Source: Bacillota bacterium (lineage in GTDB: Bacteria; Bacillota_I; Bacilli_A; Acholeplasmatales; Acholeplasmataceae). From it: 6,579 bases of DNA. Of the stretch, positions 1 to 6,026 are shown piece by piece; positions within the stretch are counted from its first letter, which is position 1; each line of letters starts with the position of its first letter. The DNA is taken from contig SBGC01000168.1 of the NCBI GenBank assembly GCA_006226985.1, positions 1 to 6,579 on the forward strand, written 5' to 3'. A program made the position numbers and the translations under genes. Under the pieces are notes generated by a model. The model ran no database searches. It was given only the letters and a program-made list of their open reading frames with translations, and was not told where the DNA came from.

Positions 1-1
1 T

Positions 2-595
2 ACGAATTTAATCATTCCTGGTAAAACATCAGGAACAACAGATATTGAAGGATTATCGATGTTTCAAGCTGGTGATGTAGATGCCATCATAGTTGCACCT
101 TACTTTTGGGCAACTGCTAAAACACTCTTTAATGGTGATGTAGCTATGGCACCTGTTCCAAGCATTAACAATGTAGATATGAGACCTATGTCTGGCTACA
201 AGCTCTATGGTGTATCTAAATATTCAAAAAATCCTGCAATTGCACAACAACTTGCTGATTTCATGACAAGTGAATGGGCTCAAGCGATTAGACTTAGAGA
301 TAAATCACTTCTTCCAACAGTGACTTCATTACTTAATCAACTCGATCAAAATGAAATTGTTGTTGATTCATGGAGAGGACTTATTACAACTCAAGTAACC
401 ATCAATCAAGCAACAATTACTGAAGCTAGTATCTTTAAAAACTCGTTAAATCAATCGATAGTTATGCCAAAAATTGAGAGATTCTCAGCTTTTTGGACAA
501 GCTATGCAAATAATATGAAAGCACTATGGGAGAAATCAAATTTAACAACAGAGGAATTAATTGACTACTTAAACGAAATCACTAAAACGATGTAG
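2..595 (+). CDS. ganS: Sugar ABC transporter substrate-binding protein, C-terminal part (5'-truncated by window edge)
   Basis: This is the extracytoplasmic solute receptor of a carbohydrate ABC importer (MalE/SBP family 1). It would be membrane-anchored in a Gram-positive cell and deliver oligosaccharide to the two permeases encoded next. The frame is open from base 2, and the methionine codon at 59 is internal, so the true start lies upstream of the window; about 197 residues are visible. Typical MalE-family landmarks are present: a segment with FQAGDVDAII and APYFWATAK, then VAMAPVPS, then GYKLYGVSKYSKNPAIAQQLADFMTS (a form of the 'GvskySKN..aA..ladFlts' block), then LLPT, and near the end MPKIERFSAFW followed by a C-terminal amphipathic helix. 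It stops at TAG 593-595, eight bases before the permease gene. The galacto-oligosaccharide specificity and the symbol are inferred only from the downstream GH53 gene and the gan-like order. A maltodextrin-type receptor would look the same at this level. Confidence 0.88.
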   Translation, partial: TNLIIPGKTSGTTDIEGLSMFQAGDVDAIIVAPYFWATAKTLFNGDVAMAPVPSINNVDMRPMSGYKLYGVSKYSKNPAIAQQLADFMTSEWAQAIRLRDKSLLPTVTSLLNQLDQNEIVVDSWRGLITTQVTINQATITEASIFKNSLNQSIVMPKIERFSAFWTSYANNMKALWEKSNLTTEELIDYLNEITKTM

Positions 596-599
596 GAGG
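594..599 (+). promoter_or_regulatory. Ribosome binding site AGGAGG of the MalF-type permease gene
   Basis: A perfect AGGAGG overlaps the stop codon of the binding-protein gene. It lies 4 bases before ATG 604 and 7 bases before the in-frame GTG 607. The second spacing is the more usual one, so initiation at GTG 607 (one residue shorter) is a real alternative. Confidence 0.8.
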
Positions 600-603
600 A
601 TGT

Positions 604-2307
604 ATGGTGTTCATTAAAAGGTTTTTCACAAATCTTAAAAAAACCATATCACAATCATTTAACACCTTTCAAGAAGCAAATCTTTATGGAAAGTTAGCAC
701 TCATCTCATCAACATTTTTGATGGCAGGTGACTTCTTTTTCCATCGTTTTTTTAAAGGTATACTAAAACTGTTCTTTCACCTTATCATTATCTATTTTAT
801 GTTTAGTATTGGCTTTAGATTTCTATTTAATGTATCCTCATTTCGATCGCTTAATGTGCAATTATATTCGTTTCTTATCTTGATTTTATGGTTATACTTA
901 TACATTAAAAATCTCAATTATACGCTAAGGAGAGTTCAGACTGAAGATTATGGTGATGGGCAGTTTAAAAGCCGCTTAAGCTCTTATTTCACTCAAAGAA
1001 AACATGCGTTTATAGATTATAAGAACTTATTTAAAGAAAGTACAACCTCACAAAAAATAGATTTAATAAGCCCTTTCATCTTGTTAGGTTATTATCAAAT
1101 AAAGCATAAAGCATATGTGAAAGGTTTTCTTCTATTATCCGTTCAGGTTTTATTTATTGTTTACTTAATGACCTTAGGTATTTATGACATGATTGACTTC
1201 TTTGCACTCGACACATCGCATTTACCTCCTGAGTTCATTCGACCATCAACATTTAACCTTGTATATGGATTACTTGCATTTTTTGTGACATGTGTTTTCT
1301 TGTATATCTATAAGAGAAATATTTTGACTGTAACCATTTACGTTAAAGACAAAGTTTACGCTATAAAGCCTTTCTTACTTGAACTCAAAGCACTTAAAGA
1401 TCACAAACTTTATATATCATTACTCACTTTCCCTATCCTAGGTATATTAGGATTTACCATATTACCACTACTCTTTATGATATTAATTGCTTTTACAAGT
1501 TATCAAGGTTCCGGACAGCACTTTATATGGTCTGGATTAGATGTTTTTAAAGATTTGCTGCTTATTAGCGATAATTTATACACATTAATTTCAGTGATTG
1601 AATGGACACTGATTTGGGCGTTCTTTGCGACATTTACTAATTATTTTGGTGGTATCTTTCTTGCTTCGCTTATTAATAAAAAAGGAATTAAAGGCAAAAA
1701 AGTATGGCGAACTATCTTTATCATAACGATGGCAACACCTCAATTCGTATCACTTCTTATTATGAATCAGATGTTTGCATCGAATGGACCTGTTAATCAG
1801 TTTTTAATGAATATTGGACTTATTGACTTAGGTATCAACTTTTGGGGAGATCAAACAACAGCTAGAATCTTAATCATCGTCATCAATATGTGGATTGGTA
1901 TACCTTATCTCATGTTACTTACCTCAGGAATCCTAATGAATATTCCAGAAGAATTATATGAAGCAGCCGTTATTGAGGGAGCAAATAAACGTCAATTATT
2001 CATGAAAATAACCATGCCTTATATGCTATTTATTACTGCACCGCTTCTTGTGACTGGATTTATTCATAATATCAATAATTTCAATGTTATTTACCTCCTC
2101 ACACAAGGAAAACCTTTGGGTGTAGGTTTAGTTAATGCTGGGGGCACGGATATTTTAATCACGTGGCTCTATAAATTAACAAGTACCTATCGTTTATATA
2201 ATCTCAGTGCAGCGATTGGTATTATCATCTTTGTAATATCTGCCTCATTCTCGTTAGTCATCTATCGAAGAACTGCATCTTACAAGAGAGAAGGTGAGTT
2301 CAGTTGA
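604..2307 (+). CDS. ganP: MalF/GanP-type sugar ABC transporter permease with duplicated N-terminal membrane extension
   Basis: This is a membrane-spanning subunit of a type I oligosaccharide importer, pairing with the MalG-type protein encoded next. The binding-protein-dependent permease domain occupies about residues 268-560. The EAA loop that docks on the ATPase is clear: EAA at 453-455, G459, then MP at 471-472. It is followed by the MalF-family signature NNFNVIYLLTQGKP (491-504) and AGGTDILITWLYKLT (512-526). Hydrophobic segments lie near 55-75, 87-101, 174-194, 217-236, 270-298, 330-357, 368-390, 422-445, 474-490 and 535-555. At 567 residues it is long: Gram-positive MalC/GanP proteins are usually about 420-450. 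The excess is an N-terminal region of about 260 residues holding two related two-helix units (see the repeat entry). There is no large periplasmic loop like that of enterobacterial MalF. The symbol rests on operon context (GH53 gene downstream); maltodextrin permeases share the same motifs. Confidence 0.9.
   Translation: MVFIKRFFTNLKKTISQSFNTFQEANLYGKLALISSTFLMAGDFFFHRFFKGILKLFFHLIIIYFMFSIGFRFLFNVSSFRSLNVQLYSFLILILWLYLYIKNLNYTLRRVQTEDYGDGQFKSRLSSYFTQRKHAFIDYKNLFKESTTSQKIDLISPFILLGYYQIKHKAYVKGFLLLSVQVLFIVYLMTLGIYDMIDFFALDTSHLPPEFIRPSTFNLVYGLLAFFVTCVFLYIYKRNILTVTIYVKDKVYAIKPFLLELKALKDHKLYISLLTFPILGILGFTILPLLFMILIAFTSYQGSGQHFIWSGLDVFKDLLLISDNLYTLISVIEWTLIWAFFATFTNYFGGIFLASLINKKGIKGKKVWRTIFIITMATPQFVSLLIMNQMFASNGPVNQFLMNIGLIDLGINFWGDQTTARILIIVINMWIGIPYLMLLTSGILMNIPEELYEAAVIEGANKRQLFMKITMPYMLFITAPLLVTGFIHNINNFNVIYLLTQGKPLGVGLVNAGGTDILITWLYKLTSTYRLYNLSAAIGIIIFVISASFSLVIYRRTASYKREGEFS
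691..1344 (+). repeat. Internal protein duplication in the N-terminal extension of the MalF-type permease
   Basis: Residues 30-70 and 151-192 of the permease align with a single one-residue gap. Shared features are K-[LI]-x-LIS at the start, a central H-[RK], then KG followed by an ungapped 18-residue hydrophobic stretch ending in G. Each copy is followed by a second hydrophobic helix with a similar exit: LYLYIKNLN at 97-105 and FLYIYKRNI at 232-240. The unit is therefore about 120 residues with two predicted membrane segments, present twice before the canonical permease domain. The copies are diverged and were recognised at protein level only. Confidence 0.6.
2290..2297 (+). promoter_or_regulatory. 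Ribosome binding site GAAGGTGA supporting the TTG start at 2304
   Basis: GAAGGTGA lies inside the end of the upstream permease gene, 6 bases before TTG 2304. An in-frame TGA at 2295-2297 closes the frame directly upstream, so TTG 2304 is the first possible start. The next methionines, residues 21-22, would cut into the first membrane helix. Confidence 0.7.
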
Positions 2308-3158
2308 AAAGAAAACAAAAATTTGAAAATGGTATTGTTTATGTTATTTTAATCGTATTATCGATGATGTGGTTAATTCCAATTATCTGGGTTGTACTAA
2401 CATCATTTCGAGATACTTTAGGCGTCGCATCACCAACATTTATACCTTCAAAATTCACTTTAAGGAACTATCAAACGCTATTTAATCCAGGACCAACACA
2501 AGCATTATATATTAAGTTTGGTCGATGGATGATCAATACTACAGTGATTGCTCTACTCAATATGATTATTTCAACAATGTTAATTCTTGGTGCTGCATAT
2601 TCATTATCTCGTTTTCGATTTAAAGCTAGAAAAGCTTTACTAAATATTGCATTAATCTTAGGTATGTTCCCAGGATTTATGGCAATGATTGCAGTCTTCT
2701 TAATATTAAACATGTTAGGACTCATCAATCAACCCATGGCACTATTACTTGTTTATGCTAGTGGTTCTGCTCTAGGTTTCTATATATCAAAGGGTTATTT
2801 TGAAACTATTCCAATTGATCTTGATGAAGCTGCAATGATTGATGGTGCTGATCAATGGACAATTTTTACAAAAATCATTATGCCACTGACAAAACCTATT
2901 GTTGTTTATACAGCATTGATGTCATTTATGGCTCCATGGATGGATTTTATATTAGCAAGTTTAATTTTAGATCATCCTGATCAAAAGACAGTTGCTGTTG
3001 GGTTGTTTGGTATGATTATGGACAATGCAGATTTATATCAAAACTTTACAGTATTCGCAGCAGGTTCAGTCATAACTGCATTACCCATAGTTTTAATGTA
3101 TGTTTTATTACAACGTTTTATTATTCAAGGAATTTCGGCTGGTGCCGTTAAAGGATAA
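2304..3158 (+). CDS. ganQ: MalG/GanQ-type sugar ABC transporter permease
   Basis: This is the second membrane subunit of the oligosaccharide importer and the partner of the MalF-type protein. Its 284 residues are the normal length for MalG homologues. Membrane segments are visible near residues 11-33, 76-101, 111-137, 145-162, 198-220 and 250-274. The EAA loop is intact: DEAAMIDGAD at 174-183, with G181 and then MPL at 193-195. The MalG-like start LIPIIWVVLTSFR (24-36) and the C-terminal tail GISAGAVKG (276-284) are also characteristic. Translation starts at TTG, overlapping the previous gene's stop in the tetramer TTGA (2304-2307). This arrangement implies translational coupling and equimolar synthesis of the two permeases. 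No ATPase gene follows; importers of this family in Gram-positives commonly share an MsmX-type ATPase encoded elsewhere. The symbol is inferred from the GH53 context. Confidence 0.92.
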   Translation: MKRKQKFENGIVYVILIVLSMMWLIPIIWVVLTSFRDTLGVASPTFIPSKFTLRNYQTLFNPGPTQALYIKFGRWMINTTVIALLNMIISTMLILGAAYSLSRFRFKARKALLNIALILGMFPGFMAMIAVFLILNMLGLINQPMALLLVYASGSALGFYISKGYFETIPIDLDEAAMIDGADQWTIFTKIIMPLTKPIVVYTALMSFMAPWMDFILASLILDHPDQKTVAVGLFGMIMDNADLYQNFTVFAAGSVITALPIVLMYVLLQRFIIQGISAGAVKG

Positions 3159-3160
3159 AT

Positions 3161-3166
3161 AGGAGG
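3161..3166 (+). promoter_or_regulatory. Ribosome binding site AGGAGG of the CBM lipoprotein gene
   Basis: A perfect AGGAGG stands 5 bases before ATG 3172, in the 13-base gap after the MalG-type gene. It points to strong independent initiation of the lipoprotein. I see no promoter in this gap. Confidence 0.8.
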
Positions 3167-3171
3167 AACGT

Positions 3172-4497
3172 ATGAAAAAATTAATGTATATATGCTTATT
3201 CGTATTAACTTTATTATCAATTGCTGCTTGTAAAAAGGAAGAAACATTTAAAGTTACGTTAACCATTGATAATATGAGTTTAATTAAAGGTAGTTCAGAT
3301 GAAATTGATTACTTATTAGATCCTGCTGGAACATTTGGTGTGATTACATTTGAGGTCACAGAATCAACTCCTTCGAATGCTATCACGATTGTTGGTACAA
3401 CCGTTACAGCTCATGAGGTAGGTACTGCTTCAGTGAAAGCAACGATCACGAACACTCCAAATGCAGATAAAGAATTCAGTTCTGAAACAATGTTTACAGT
3501 AACCGTTGAAGGTATTCCTGTCGTTGATGGTGAATATGTCTTGAATGGTGGCTTTGAGTATGGAACTAATGAATGGGAAATTTCATCGCTTTACGCAGAT
3601 GATGTGTATGGTACACAAGTAGTTGATAACTTCCCTCATGGTGGAGAAGCTGCATTAAATCTTTGGTATGATGATAATGCTGATGAAGAGAGTGATTTAC
3701 TCGATTTAACACTTACACAAGTTGTTACAGGTTTAGTTGATCATCATTATTTATTTTCTGTCTGGTATCAAGGAACAGCAACTTCTATTGAGCTAAAAAT
3801 TAAAAATGATGACATCGTTTTAGAATCTGAGATATTCTCAGGATATGACTATACACCTGTTCCAGAACATGATGGGTATGTTAATTATGGCATTGAAATT
3901 GATTTAACAGGTCTATCATCGTTAACTCTTGAAATTCACATTTTAGGTGATGTTGGTGCCTGGGGTTATTTAGATGATGTATCTTTTAAACAAGGCACAC
4001 TTGATGATCTAATTTTACCTCCTGCAACTGGTGAAGATGGCTATGTTAATTTTATTGATCAAGGTGGATTTGCTAATCTAACTCCTTGGACAGTTGAAAT
4101 TACTGGAACTGCTGCAAGTAAAGAGGCGAATTTAGCAAATGGACGCTTACAAATATGGGCAAATGGTCTAGCAACTTATGAGATTTCACAAATGGTTACC
4201 CTCGCATCAAACACTTATCAGTTAGCAATTTACTTAAATGGTGGAGCAATTGGTTCAGAATTTAATGCGGATCAAGCTTATATTTATGTCAAACAAGGAG
4301 AAACACTTCACAAAATAGACTTAACCCCTGAAGGATGGAATAGTGGAGAAATGAAGCGTATCGAATTATCTAACTTAACACTTAGTGGTGAAGTTGAAAT
4401 CGGTATTTATATCAATTTCACTAGTGGTAGCAATAACTGGATTAATTTAGATAATTTTAGTTTATGGTCTTATGGCATTCCTGTTACCAATGAATAA
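3172..4497 (+). CDS. Surface lipoprotein with Ig-like stalk and two carbohydrate-binding (CBM) modules
   Basis: This is a predicted membrane-anchored glycan-binding protein of 441 residues with no catalytic domain that I can recognise. Residues 1-19 form a lipoprotein signal peptide with lipobox IAAC and lipidated Cys20. Residues about 26-114 look like a bacterial Ig-like (Big_2-like) beta domain. Residues about 117-274 form a first beta-sandwich CBM: VLNGGFEYGTNEW at 123-135, ALNLW at 161-165, LTQVVTGL at 181-188, and GAWGYLDDVSF at 262-272. This pattern resembles CBM4/9/22 folds and the CBM61-like galactan-binding modules attached to GH53 enzymes. Residues about 289-433 form a second, diverged module (GGFANLTPW at 298-306, LQIWANG, YEISQMVTL, NNWINLDNFSLW at 421-432). 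Being next to a GH53 galactanase, it likely tethers galactan or its fragments at the cell surface for the enzyme and importer. The ligand is inference, and the CBM family assignment is tentative. Its last codons overlap the galactanase gene. Confidence 0.85.
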   Translation: MKKLMYICLFVLTLLSIAACKKEETFKVTLTIDNMSLIKGSSDEIDYLLDPAGTFGVITFEVTESTPSNAITIVGTTVTAHEVGTASVKATITNTPNADKEFSSETMFTVTVEGIPVVDGEYVLNGGFEYGTNEWEISSLYADDVYGTQVVDNFPHGGEAALNLWYDDNADEESDLLDLTLTQVVTGLVDHHYLFSVWYQGTATSIELKIKNDDIVLESEIFSGYDYTPVPEHDGYVNYGIEIDLTGLSSLTLEIHILGDVGAWGYLDDVSFKQGTLDDLILPPATGEDGYVNFIDQGGFANLTPWTVEITGTAASKEANLANGRLQIWANGLATYEISQMVTLASNTYQLAIYLNGGAIGSEFNADQAYIYVKQGETLHKIDLTPEGWNSGEMKRIELSNLTLSGEVEIGIYINFTSGSNNWINLDNFSLWSYGIPVTNE

Positions 4498-5992
4498 GCG
4501 TAAAAGGGTAAGTATCGCTATTACCCTTTTTATGCTTGTTTTTATCGTTGCTTGTCAAGAAGAAGGTTTACCAAAGAATGCTTTCATCCATATCTATGAT
4601 ATGACTGTTAATGTTGATGAGTTAAAAACGATTACAGTTCAAACAAATTTGGATTCACTTGAAGGGATATCTTTTTCAACAAGTTCATTAGGCGTTCTCG
4701 TTGATGAAGGAAAAATATACGGATTAAAAGCAGGTACAACCAATACTATTAAAGTCACTTATAAATCTCTTCAAACAACTTTTGATGTGATTGTTTTTGA
4801 TGACCAAGTTGAAGTAACCGGTACTTTATTTGATGAAGTTGACATCACCCCCATATCATCACTTGAAAATCGTGATGACTTTATCATGGGTGTTGACATA
4901 TCATCTGTTGTTGAAGTGTTAAAAAGAGGTGGAAAATACTATGATCATGAAGGCAAAAGGACATCTATATACCAACTCTTAAAAGATAGTGGTGTTAACT
5001 ATATACGTATTCGGTTATGGAATGATCCAGTAAGTCCAAGTGGAATACCTTATGGTGGTGGAAATAACGACCTCGAAGTGGCTAAAGAAATCGGACATCG
5101 TGCAAAAATGTTTGGTATGAAAATCTTACTTAATTTCCACTATAGTGACTTTTGGGCTGATCCAGGGAAACAAATCATTCCTAAAGATTGGGCAAACTTA
5201 ACGTCCGCATCTGAAATCAGCGAAGCAATCTATGATTTCACCTATCATGCTATGGATGAAATGGAAAAAGTTGGAGCTAAAGTCGATATGGTACAAATCG
5301 GTAATGAGATTGCTCCTGGTATGATTACACAAGGAACAAGTGATTACGAAACGATAAATTCAGCGACGCCTAATCGATTCAATCTTTCATCATCTATCAG
5401 TGGTTCAACATCAAACATTAACAATTTGGTGATGTATTTAAATGCTGGTCTTGAAGCTGCAAAACAACAAAATCCTGATGTGTTAACGATGATTCATATT
5501 GATCGTGGTGGGAATAACACATTTTATCGAACATTTTATGATCGTTTAGCTGAACATCAGGTTGAATATGACATCATCGGTATGTCATATTACGTGTTTT
5601 ATCATGGAGCAATGGAAAATTTCCATCAGAATATCCAAGATATTGCTGAAAGATATCAAAAAAAGGTTGTAGTTGCAGAAACATCATATGCCTTTACAAA
5701 TCAACCTTATGCAAATACATCACATATCTTGAACACAAGCTATTTTGATTATTCATTGTCACCTCAAGGTCAAGTGGATGTTATGCATGATATTATTCAG
5801 ATAGTTGCTGATGTTGAAGCTAATCGAGGTTTAGGTATCTTTTATTGGGAACCTGCATGGCTTCCTATACCTGGAGCTGGATGGGCTGGTTCTTCTTCAC
5901 CAATTACATGGGCGAATCAAGCACTTTTCAGTTATCAAGGTATTGCTCTTCCCTCTCTTAATTTATTTAAATCTCTTATACCTCAATCATAA
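4490..5992 (+). CDS. ganB: GH53 endo-beta-1,4-galactanase (arabinogalactan endo-galactosidase), lipoprotein
   Basis: This enzyme hydrolyses internal beta-1,4-galactosyl bonds of pectic galactan/arabinogalactan I outside the cell. From ATG 4490 it has 500 residues. Residues 1-21 are a lipoprotein signal peptide (MNKRKR, hydrophobic core, IVAC) with lipidated Cys22. Residues about 30-104 form a Big_2-like Ig stalk, and the GH53 (beta/alpha)8 barrel runs from about 131 to 496. Landmarks are MGVDISSV (133-140), YIRIRLWNDP (171-180), GGGNNDLE, NFHYSDFWADPGKQ (215-228), QIGNEI with presumed acid/base Glu273, SYYVFYHG (366-373), VAETSY with presumed nucleophile Glu397, FYWEPAW (451-457) and NQALF. 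The frame also allows ATG 4472, six residues earlier, but that puts a hydrophobic stretch before the positive n-region, so 4490 is preferred. Neither start has a visible Shine-Dalgarno sequence. The 8-base overlap with the CBM gene suggests translational coupling. The calcium-loop region after the nucleophile looks degenerate. Confidence 0.95.
   Translation: MNKRKRVSIAITLFMLVFIVACQEEGLPKNAFIHIYDMTVNVDELKTITVQTNLDSLEGISFSTSSLGVLVDEGKIYGLKAGTTNTIKVTYKSLQTTFDVIVFDDQVEVTGTLFDEVDITPISSLENRDDFIMGVDISSVVEVLKRGGKYYDHEGKRTSIYQLLKDSGVNYIRIRLWNDPVSPSGIPYGGGNNDLEVAKEIGHRAKMFGMKILLNFHYSDFWADPGKQIIPKDWANLTSASEISEAIYDFTYHAMDEMEKVGAKVDMVQIGNEIAPGMITQGTSDYETINSATPNRFNLSSSISGSTSNINNLVMYLNAGLEAAKQQNPDVLTMIHIDRGGNNTFYRTFYDRLAEHQVEYDIIGMSYYVFYHGAMENFHQNIQDIAERYQKKVVVAETSYAFTNQPYANTSHILNTSYFDYSLSPQGQVDVMHDIIQIVADVEANRGLGIFYWEPAWLPIPGAGWAGSSSPITWANQALFSYQGIALPSLNLFKSLIPQS
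4502..4531 (+). terminator. Terminator-like perfect hairpin inside the galactanase signal-peptide codons
   Basis: AAAAGGGTAA (4502-4511) is perfectly complementary to TTACCCTTTT (4521-4530), giving a 10-bp stem with a 9-base loop and five T's at 4527-4531. It begins 4 bases after the stop codon of the CBM lipoprotein gene, where a Rho-independent terminator would normally sit, but it also falls within codons 5-14 of the GH53 gene. It could be a partial terminator/attenuator or an mRNA structure affecting translation. It has only three G-C pairs and part of the T run is in the stem, so its strength is uncertain. Confidence 0.5.
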
Positions 5993-5995
5993 TAA

Positions 5996-6022
5996 AAGGA
6001 TGTGTCAACTTGACACATCCTT
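5996..6022. terminator. Bidirectional Rho-independent terminator between convergent genes
   Basis: AAGGATGTGTCA (5996-6007) and TGACACATCCTT (6011-6022) are perfect inverted repeats: a stem of up to 12 bp, realistically 11 bp with a 5-base loop. The hairpin fills the 34-base gap between the galactanase stop at 5992 and the stop of the minus-strand gene at 6027. The minus-strand reading is followed by TTTTATTAT. The plus-strand reading has only a broken T run (TTATCTTTAT). It probably ends transcription of both units. Confidence 0.85.
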
Positions 6023-6026
6023 ATCT

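Noticed and set aside
59..61. ATG 59 as the start of the binding-protein gene
   Set aside because: The frame stays open upstream to the window edge with family-like sequence, no ribosome binding site precedes it, and a binding protein starting here would lack its signal peptide and N-terminal lobe.
2471..2728. Open minus-strand frame of 85 codons
   Set aside because: It lies wholly antisense within the MalG-type permease gene, has no ribosome binding site that I can see, and shows no recognisable domain; it is a shadow of the real gene.
4472..4489. Upstream in-frame ATG 4472 as the galactanase start
   Set aside because: It adds MAFLLP before the positively charged n-region, which is atypical for a signal peptide, and has no ribosome binding site; ATG 4490 gives a classic lipoprotein leader.
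3172..5992. CBM lipoprotein and GH53 as one gene split by a frameshift
   Set aside because: Each reading frame has its own signal peptide and lipobox, and the GH53 protein has its own Ig-like stalk, so these are two genuine lipoproteins rather than a broken fusion.
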